Source: an uncultured Flavobacteriales bacterium
Lineage (GTDB): Bacteria > Bacteroidota > Bacteroidia > Flavobacteriales > Crocinitomicaceae
Direction of reading: 5' to 3'
Assembly: GCA_946479985.1 (NCBI GenBank)
Contig: CAMLIF010000061.1
Location: forward strand, 1 to 22,298
Length of the DNA stretch: 22,298 bases
Each line of letters begins with the position of its first letter. Positions within the stretch are counted from its first letter, which is position 1. The notes under the pieces were generated by a model. That model saw only the letters and a list, made by a program, of their open reading frames with translations, did not search any database and had not been told where the DNA came from. The position numbers and the translations under genes were made by a program. Shown here piece after piece: positions 17,664 through 22,298 of the stretch.

Positions 17664-19216
17664 GGGGTATTGCTCCGTCTCGAATGAAACAGAGTATCCC
17701 AAATAAATATGTATCAGAAAATTTCGCGATAGTCAATTGCTGTATCGAGAAAGTTCCATTGCGAATCAATTAAGATTGCAATGACTTCTATAAAAGCTTT
17801 TTTGAAGTTTTTAACTCTCGTTGTTGATTTTAGCTCAGGAATTTTAGGTTCAAGTAACTTTACTACGGATCTGAAAATGTTGTTGGCCAATGCCGAAATA
17901 ATCATGAAAACAGTGTTCTCATTCATTTTAGCAAATGGAGGATATTTCCAGCCAAAATCATTCTTCATAAAACTGAATTGTCTTTCAGCTGTTCCACGAT
18001 TATTGTAAAAAAGGATTAATTCCTCTGCAGGTGTGATCCAATCATTCGTGGTAATCATTTTGTATTGGTATTCACTTAATTCATTCCAAACACCTTCCTG
18101 ATATCGTCTATTTTTCGATTTGAGCTTTTTGTTTTGCTCTAGGTCCTTCATCTTTTTCTGAACAGTAATCAAATTCTGATATTCATCTAAATCCAATTGG
18201 GATAACATCTTTGATTTGGTTGGCACTTTGAGTGCAATTACTCGATAAGGAAGTTCGGTCTTCCACATTGTATATGATATTTCCGCAATTTCGCATTCCT
18301 TAAAATGGTTTGCTGTTTCAATCGTTACTGTCCTCCAGGAAGTCTGCTCTAATTGACGGAGCATTTTTTTGTAAGATGCATTTACCGGCGAAGATGTTAC
18401 AAACTCGACATTTCTGCTGTTAAGCATTTTTAGGTAGTCCACTCGATATCCTGCCCCATCGGTGCGGACAGTCTTTATTTTTATTCCAGCTTCTTCAAGC
18501 AGGTTTAGACAATCTTCTACACACTCCTTCATTCTGAAATCGGCTATCGAATTTCCATTACGCATGCTAATGAATATTGGCATCTGATCAATCAAGCAAA
18601 TCATCGGATAAAATCCGTGTTGATCCTTATCTTTCATGCTCATTGCGTCTCTGCATCTGGTATTAATGAATGTACAATCAACATCAAGAACATACTCTTT
18701 TCCTTCTTCTAAACCACCCATTTTCTTTGTAGCATTAATCAAAAGACGGTTTAATGGAAGATTATCATCGTAGTAGTTAGCATTTACCTGATGATTCATT
18801 TTTCGCTCTTCAGTTTGTACTGGCGTAACCAGTTTTTTCATTTGGTAACCAATATTGTCATGACTAGGAATTTTAAGCTCTGGAAATTTCGAAAGATCCT
18901 TCCGAAGTGATGTTACTTCATTGATTTTCGTTGCTCCACACATACTTGAAGCGATCCATGTCATAATCATATCGGAATAATTGTATCGACTTTGTTTAGC
19001 TCGCGGAGCATGCTCATTTAAAGATGTATCAATGAGTTCAGGAAGTTTCCGTTTGAGCATTTCTCTAACGATAGGAATTATACCTCCGTGATGAGTATAG
19101 ATTGGATTTGATTTTATAGCGTCCATAATACTCCAAGCCAAAAAGTTATTTCCTCGTGCTTGACCCATAATAAATTGGTCATAGTTCTTTGTTGAGAGAG
19201 GATATTATATACCCCT
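17664..19216 (-). mobile_element. Complete IS1380-family-like insertion sequence, 1553 bp
   Basis: The boundaries come from a 5-bp direct duplication TCCAC on both sides and matching terminal heptamers: GGGGTAT at 17664-17670 and its complement ATACCCC at 19209-19215, with a one-base offset at the right tip. Beyond the heptamer the inverted repeat is imperfect, though a TCC...TCTC pattern recurs. The single transposase gene leaves about 50 bp of non-coding DNA at each end, a compact layout typical of active IS. Total size fits the family. The element landed in non-coding DNA and interrupts no recognisable gene. An intact duplication and full-length transposase suggest a fairly recent insertion. 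Confidence 0.8.
17714..19168 (-). CDS. IS1380-like DDE transposase
   Basis: A 484-aa transposase that would cut and join the ends of the surrounding IS. The N-terminal part includes a GG motif (YTHHGGIIPIVREMLK) and a helical DNA-binding region with IPSHDNIGYQMKKL. Likely catalytic acidic residues are the first Asp in VLDVDCTFINT (about 160), the second in VRTDGAGYR (about 234) and the Glu in NNRGTAERQFSFMKNDFGW (about 391), the last matching the family style RxxxExxxxxxKxDF. No stop or frameshift is seen, so it appears functional. The ATG at 19168 is the first in frame inside the element and lacks a Shine-Dalgarno, as elsewhere in this genome. IS4-type transposases share the DDE fold, but the RG-x-x-E context favours IS1380. 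Confidence 0.85.
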   Translation of the reverse strand: MGQARGNNFLAWSIMDAIKSNPIYTHHGGIIPIVREMLKRKLPELIDTSLNEHAPRAKQSRYNYSDMIMTWIASSMCGATKINEVTSLRKDLSKFPELKIPSHDNIGYQMKKLVTPVQTEERKMNHQVNANYYDDNLPLNRLLINATKKMGGLEEGKEYVLDVDCTFINTRCRDAMSMKDKDQHGFYPMICLIDQMPIFISMRNGNSIADFRMKECVEDCLNLLEEAGIKIKTVRTDGAGYRVDYLKMLNSRNVEFVTSSPVNASYKKMLRQLEQTSWRTVTIETANHFKECEIAEISYTMWKTELPYRVIALKVPTKSKMLSQLDLDEYQNLITVQKKMKDLEQNKKLKSKNRRYQEGVWNELSEYQYKMITTNDWITPAEELILFYNNRGTAERQFSFMKNDFGWKYPPFAKMNENTVFMIISALANNIFRSVVKLLEPKIPELKSTTRVKNFKKAFIEVIAILIDSQWNFLDTAIDYREIF

Positions 19217-19221
19217 TCCAC
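19217..19221. repeat. Right target-site duplication (TCCAC) of the IS element
   Basis: Copy of 17659-17663. It abuts the right IS end with the one-base offset noted for the element. Confidence 0.7.
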
Positions 19222-19399
19222 TGAAATAGAAACATTCATTCCAATAGTTTTAATGAATGAGGAATAGAATCAATAACGAATTCAACCCCATTCGAGTTAA
19301 TAAAACCACTAAACATGATTAATCGTTTCTACTCCCAATAAAGAATTTATTAGGAAATAATCCAGAATTGGATTAATTTAGTCCCGATTGTCGCAAATC
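19222..19399. other. Intergenic DNA right of the IS, with a hairpin
   Basis: No gene is recognised. An 8-bp stem cattcatt (19233-19240) / aatgaatg (19252-19259) with an 11-nt loop lies 12 bp beyond the duplicated target site, so it was next to the insertion point before transposition. Some IS elements prefer such structures, but a single case proves nothing. The rest is AT-rich without coding signal. Confidence 0.4.
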
Positions 19400-19447
19400 A
19401 AAAAAATGGATGGAACGTGCCCTGAGAAAGCCTTCATCCATTTTTTT
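19400..19447. terminator. Terminator downstream of the XRE/310-aa operon
   Basis: Arms at 19400-19412 (A7 then tggatg) and 19435-19447 (catcca then T7) form a 13-bp stem with a 22-nt loop. T-runs occur on both strands. It lies about 100 bp past the stop of the minus-strand 310-aa gene, which it should terminate. A 76-aa plus-strand open frame crossing it is dismissed as chance. Confidence 0.75.
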
Positions 19448-19549
19448 TGTTTAGTACTTGGCACAAAGGAAGAACGAACTCATCGGTTTTTCAAAGGTTT
19501 TTCAAGGCAATTTTGCTGCTATAATGAAGCTATAACAATAAAATCGGCT

Positions 19550-20482
19550 TCAATATCCGTAAATATCCCTGATAATTCTATGAACTTGATAGCTATTGGA
19601 ACCTTTGTGTTTTTGTAAGAATTCTCGGATGATATCATCACCCTCATCTCCCTTTAGGGACGTGAGATTTTCATTGTTGGCCTTATTACTTAGGACGTAG
19701 TTATTAAATTGCTTGTTGTTTACAGCGTCGTAGAAGCATATCGATATACTTTTCGATCTATGTAAGCACGAAATCAATTTCTTGTGCTTTAAAAAATCAA
19801 TCATAAAAATGAGTGACAAGTCATCAAAATACCAATAAACTTGTTTCCCCTTATATCCATTAAAAATCTCTCTAAAATCTTCGACGTTTGTAATTGCACC
19901 AATTTCTACTAACTTGATTGATAGTTTGTAGAATTGATCCTGCTGACTTTTGAGAGCAAAATGAAATTTAGGGCCAGGTGGTTTAATTTTCATGGCCAAA
20001 CTATCCAAGGAATTTTGGATTCTCTTTAGTTTATTCGCTTTTCTGACATAGTATTTAGCAAGAAAGAATTTACCCTGCGAGCTTTTTAAGGCATCATAAA
20101 ACTGTTGCACCCACATTTTTTCCTGATACTCAGGTTTTTTCAAAAAGAAACGATACCATTTGAAGTTGATATAACTATAAAGCAACAAAAAAGAAAAAAT
20201 GGCATACCCGAATCGGTACATTCTAGCAATCCACAGAATGACATTCGTTGATTTATAGAAATGATCATAAGCAATTTGTGCTTGGGTAAGTAGATCAAAC
20301 GTGTTTTCAGATTTATTATCTGAAATTGTTCTAGTTGCGCTCATTAATGTGCCAACAGACTTCGTTTCAAGTATTTTAAGTGATTTATTAAATAAGCGCA
20401 ACTGAAGCTTTGGGATAGCTTCAGTTGCTAAATCGTCTAATTCTTCTGGAGTTATCCCTGCTAATCCATCAAATCTGATCAT
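19550..20482 (-). CDS. Protein of unknown function, coupled to XRE regulator
   Basis: A 310-aa protein I do not recognise. Its ATG overlaps the end of the upstream XRE gene by 14 bp (20469-20482), so translation is probably coupled and the two should act together. Visible features are an acidic N-terminus (ITPEELDDLATEAIPKL), a hydrophobic aromatic stretch at about 80-110 (NVILWIARMYRFGYAIFSFL) that could be one membrane helix or a buried core, a basic middle (KYYVRKANKLKR), and a C-terminal half (about 190-300) with YWYFDDLSLIFMIDFLKHKKLI followed by NKQFNNYVLSN and a short acidic/Lys tail. The C-terminal pattern loosely recalls small domains of regulators on Bacteroidota mobile elements (RteC-like), but the match is too weak to name. 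Codon use is AT-rich. A terminator lies about 100 bp downstream. Confidence 0.75.
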   Translation of the reverse strand: MIRFDGLAGITPEELDDLATEAIPKLQLRLFNKSLKILETKSVGTLMSATRTISDNKSENTFDLLTQAQIAYDHFYKSTNVILWIARMYRFGYAIFSFLLLYSYINFKWYRFFLKKPEYQEKMWVQQFYDALKSSQGKFFLAKYYVRKANKLKRIQNSLDSLAMKIKPPGPKFHFALKSQQDQFYKLSIKLVEIGAITNVEDFREIFNGYKGKQVYWYFDDLSLIFMIDFLKHKKLISCLHRSKSISICFYDAVNNKQFNNYVLSNKANNENLTSLKGDEGDDIIREFLQKHKGSNSYQVHRIIRDIYGY

Positions 20483-20735
20483 CTTCTAAATCAATAGTCA
20501 TATTGAAGAATTCGGTCAATGTCATGCTATGGTGCTTCAATATTTTAATCAAGGTGGTAATCATCAGATTTGCTCCCTTTTCATATTTTCCGTATTGAGC
20601 ACGAGCTATATCAGCATCATGTGCGAAATCCTCATAATTTGAATAACCATTCTTGATTCTTAGATATTTTATCTTTTTAGTAATCAATTGCAATTCCTCC
20701 TTTTGAAAATCAGCCAATTCTCCTTTTTTCCTCAT
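20469..20735 (-). CDS. XRE-family helix-turn-helix regulator
   Basis: An 88-aa DNA-binding protein. The HTH (about residues 18-75) reads ITKKIKYLRIKNGYSNYEDF, then DADIARAQYGKYEKGANLMI and TTLIKILKHHSMTLTEFF. The phrase RAQYGKYEKG in the recognition-helix region is typical of Bacteroidota XRE proteins. A small acidic tail follows. It is the first gene of a two-gene unit with the 310-aa protein and is transcribed divergently from a small lipoprotein, so it may autoregulate from the 98-bp gap (20736-20833). Its partner could be an effector, a co-regulator or a toxin-like protein; the sequence does not decide. Confidence 0.85.
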   Translation of the reverse strand: MRKKGELADFQKEELQLITKKIKYLRIKNGYSNYEDFAHDADIARAQYGKYEKGANLMITTLIKILKHHSMTLTEFFNMTIDLEDDQI

Positions 20736-20807
20736 GTATCAAAAGAAGAAAATCAGCGACTTATTTGTTACCCGTTTATTATTACTACAATAATATAGCT
20801 TTTTTGA

Positions 20808-20815
20808 TATATTTG
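20808..20815 (+). promoter_or_regulatory. -7 element for the lipoprotein gene
   Basis: TATATTTG is an exact match to TAnnTTTG and lies 18 bp before the preferred ATG at 20834, giving a leader of roughly 10 nt. No TTG sits at the usual -33 spacing. It supports the downstream start, because the upstream start at 20765 would precede the promoter. Confidence 0.45.
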
Positions 20816-20833
20816 CTAAAATTTTCACCGATT

Positions 20834-21256
20834 ATGAATATCAAAATTGTAACCGCTATTCTGGCAATGTCTATTGCTGTATCATCATGTTCAAGTAAGC
20901 CAGAAATTGGAGATGTAGAACAAAATCTTCAAAATCAAATCACTCAAGAGTCTGAAGGAAGAATTGAATTAATAAGTATTGAAAAAACTAATTCAGTTGA
21001 TAGAGAATTTATGGGACAAGAAGTCCATACAATTGAATTTAAGGCAAAACTCAAGTTTCTTAAAGATTGCTATATGTACGTCAATAAATCTGGATATGGA
21101 CCATATATACAGAGTTTCAAAACATACTCTGAAGTACCAGAATTTGTTCCCAGTTTAGAAATGCAGGGTGTAAAATGTAAGAAAGGAGTGGAAATAGATT
21201 ATACTGGGAGCTCTACTTTCAGTAATACTGAAAATGGATGGGTTCAAAGTAATTGA
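20834..21256 (+). CDS. Small predicted lipoprotein of unknown function
   Basis: The frame opens at 20765, but the ATG at 20834 is preferred: it starts a typical lipoprotein signal (MNIKIVTAILAMSIAVSSC) with the lipidated Cys at residue 19 and follows a consensus -7 element. The mature part is about 120 aa, with an acidic start (EIGDVEQNLQNQITQESEGR), a beta-rich middle (HTIEFKAKLKFLKDCYMYVN), a Gly/Tyr segment SGYGPYIQSFKTY, and an ending GSSTFSNTENGW. It has three further Cys or fewer and no membrane helix, so it should sit on the periplasmic or outer face of an envelope membrane. I do not recognise a family. It diverges from the XRE gene, and its stop codon lies inside the terminator stem. 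Confidence 0.78.
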   Translation: MNIKIVTAILAMSIAVSSCSSKPEIGDVEQNLQNQITQESEGRIELISIEKTNSVDREFMGQEVHTIEFKAKLKFLKDCYMYVNKSGYGPYIQSFKTYSEVPEFVPSLEMQGVKCKKGVEIDYTGSSTFSNTENGWVQSN

Positions 21257-21261
21257 ACCCA
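21239..21261 (+). terminator. Terminator overlapping the lipoprotein stop codon
   Basis: Stem tgggttcaa (21239-21247) / ttgaaccca (21253-21261) with a 5-nt loop, followed by tttattctttcatttt. The stop TGA (21254-21256) is within the right arm, so the last codons form part of the hairpin. Confidence 0.7.
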
Positions 21262-21284
21262 TTTATTCTTTCATTTTCTTTTTT

Positions 21285-22298
21285 TCATTTTCTATTATTT
21301 TCTTCAATTCTTCTGAGCTCTTGTTCAATTGAACAATAAATTTTGAGGGTATCAATGACTTTCCGTTCGAGAGCATGTTCACGGATAAACCAGGTTGATT
21401 GTTTAAAATCTCCAGTTGACGTTCCATCAAGATACTCCACTCGATTTTGTGGATATTCTCTTCTGATTGTTCTCTCAACGTTCCTTTCTTCTGATTCAAT
21501 ATTTGTAATTTCTTTTTCAATTCGGTTGATTTCCGATTTAATTCTTCCTCCTTCGGCTTCTGACTCTCTCGTAAGTTTTTGTTCTTGTGATTCAAGTAAT
21601 TCCCCTGCTCGATTAGTATCTCGTTGTAACTCTTTTGTAGCTTGCTCACTTGATTCTGATTTTCTTCGAGTTTCTTCGATTCTTCGTTCAAGATCTGCTT
21701 GTCTGTCTCCAAAGATTGCTGGAAGGTCTTGGATCTGTCTTCTAATTCCGTCAATAAGTTTCTCTTCTTCTTCAATACTTCTGAGAGTTGTTGCTCCTCT
21801 GGAGTCAAGATTTTTGACCTTGATTTCAGCGTCTTTAACATCGTATTCAACTGAGATTTCTTCGAATCCAAGCTTTCTTGCTTTTGAATAATATCGATCT
21901 TCCAAGTCTTTACGGTATTCTCGAAATTCTCTTTGGTCTTCAGTAAATTTTCTTCTTCTTGAGTTAAGCTTATTTCTCCTTGAATGATGTTGTTCAATTC
22001 CTCGGTCGCGTATTTCTCTTCTTCTGTCGTCCAGTTGGCGCTCAATTCTGTCTGTATTCTCCGCAGTTCTTCGTATTTCTGATCTAAATCTTTGGACAAT
22101 TTCTCGGTATTGTTCAGATTCCAGTAGTCGGTCAATTTGTCGTATAAGATTCTCAATTTGCGATCTTCTGCAGGCGAAATTCTCTTCAAAAAATCTTCTT
22201 TGGAGTTTATCAAGTTCAGATATTCCTTCTGGATGTGAGTCGGAAAGTGATATGGGGTCGGTGTTGTCTTCTTCATAATTGTAAATCCAAAAAGTATT
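21285..22298 (-). CDS. Coiled-coil protein, 5' truncated by window edge (favoured frame)
   Basis: The frame ending in TGA at 21285 is open without a stop to the right window edge, giving 337 visible codons; its start lies beyond the window. It encodes a Glu/Arg-rich, probably cytoplasmic coiled-coil protein. Near the visible N-terminus it reads YNYEEDNTDPISLSDSHPEG, then long heptad-like helices (SQIENLIRQIDRLLESEQY, RIERQLDDRRREIRDR), a short folded-looking island (ARKLGFEEISVEYDVKDAEI), more coil (RIKSEINRIEKEITNIESEE) and a non-coil end (YPQNRVEYLDGTSTGDFKQS, then WFIREHALERKVIDTLKIYC). Codon choice (GAA, CAA, GGA, AGA, TCA, CTT) matches the neighbouring lipoprotein gene. A competing same-strand frame, 21263-22276, is also fully open and starts with ATG, but its codons are richer in G/C at the third position. 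The function is not recognised. Confidence 0.68.
   Translation of the reverse strand, partial: NTFWIYNYEEDNTDPISLSDSHPEGISELDKLQRRFFEENFACRRSQIENLIRQIDRLLESEQYREIVQRFRSEIRRTAENTDRIERQLDDRRREIRDRGIEQHHSRRNKLNSRRRKFTEDQREFREYRKDLEDRYYSKARKLGFEEISVEYDVKDAEIKVKNLDSRGATTLRSIEEEEKLIDGIRRQIQDLPAIFGDRQADLERRIEETRRKSESSEQATKELQRDTNRAGELLESQEQKLTRESEAEGGRIKSEINRIEKEITNIESEERNVERTIRREYPQNRVEYLDGTSTGDFKQSTWFIREHALERKVIDTLKIYCSIEQELRRIEENNRK

Noticed and set aside
19379..19396. Segment tagtcccgattgtcgca resembling the 3' end of a tRNA, which could mark an integration site
   Set aside because: The preceding bases do not give a TTCRA T-loop or any cloverleaf, and no second copy was found in the window.
19388..19618. 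76-aa plus-strand open frame
   Set aside because: It runs through the terminator hairpin at 19400-19447 and into the antisense of the 310-aa gene, and has no recognisable features.
21343..21891. 182-aa open frame on the plus strand, rich in Ser, Ile and Leu
   Set aside because: It is antisense to the coiled-coil gene. Low-complexity Glu/Arg codons read backwards give Ser/Leu/Phe-rich open frames without stops.
21263..22276. 337-aa ATG-initiated open frame on the minus strand as the coding region
   Set aside because: It overlaps almost entirely a same-strand frame that is open to the window edge and has codon use closer to the neighbouring gene. It is kept only as the alternative.

Overview
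The window looks like a chromosomal segment of a Bacteroidota bacterium, most likely order Flavobacteriales (the Crocinitomicaceae/Fluviicola type is a guess from gene style). The evidence is a secreted adhesin ending in a type A sorting domain of the type IX secretion system (T9SS), PorE-like TPR/PD40/OmpA proteins, MORN-variant repeat proteins, a TPR-membrane-HTH regulator, TAnnTTTG-type -7 promoter elements and the near absence of Shine-Dalgarno sequences.

Region 1 (1-6004, + strand) holds two tandem paralogous envelope proteins. The first is cut by the left window edge. A 38-bp palindromic terminator separates it from the second, which is followed by a DEDDh 3'-5' exonuclease and an FAH-family hydrolase. 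The second paralog has lost a carboxypeptidase-regulatory-like domain and the peptidoglycan-binding Asp of its OmpA-like domain.

Region 2 (6008-11700) starts with a perfect 28-bp palindrome between convergent genes. Next is a 1096-aa exported TPR plus MORN-variant protein on the minus strand, diverging from a TPR-transmembrane-HTH signalling protein on the plus strand. Downstream of the latter is a 326-bp non-coding stretch with two near-identical copies of a palindrome-plus-hairpin element, ending in a bidirectional terminator.

Region 3 (11701-17271, minus strand) encodes a 1222-aa T9SS-exported mosaic adhesin (beta-helix, two HYR-like and several Ig-like modules) and a SulP/SLC26 anion transporter with a STAS domain. 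Upstream of SulP, on the opposite strand, a strong terminator has no obvious gene before it, so a small structured RNA is possible.

Region 4 (17664-22298) is accessory in character. A complete IS1380-like element of 1553 bp is flanked by a 5-bp target duplication. It is followed by a translationally coupled XRE regulator and unknown 310-aa protein (minus), a divergent small lipoprotein (plus), and a coiled-coil protein running off the right edge (minus). For that last gene the longest ATG-initiated frame is probably the wrong one. The true frame appears to be another one, open from the window edge to 21285.

No rRNA, tRNA or CRISPR array was seen. The best candidates for something undescribed are the XRE/310-aa coupled pair with its divergent lipoprotein, the duplicated palindrome-hairpin element, and the possible structured RNA ahead of the IS.
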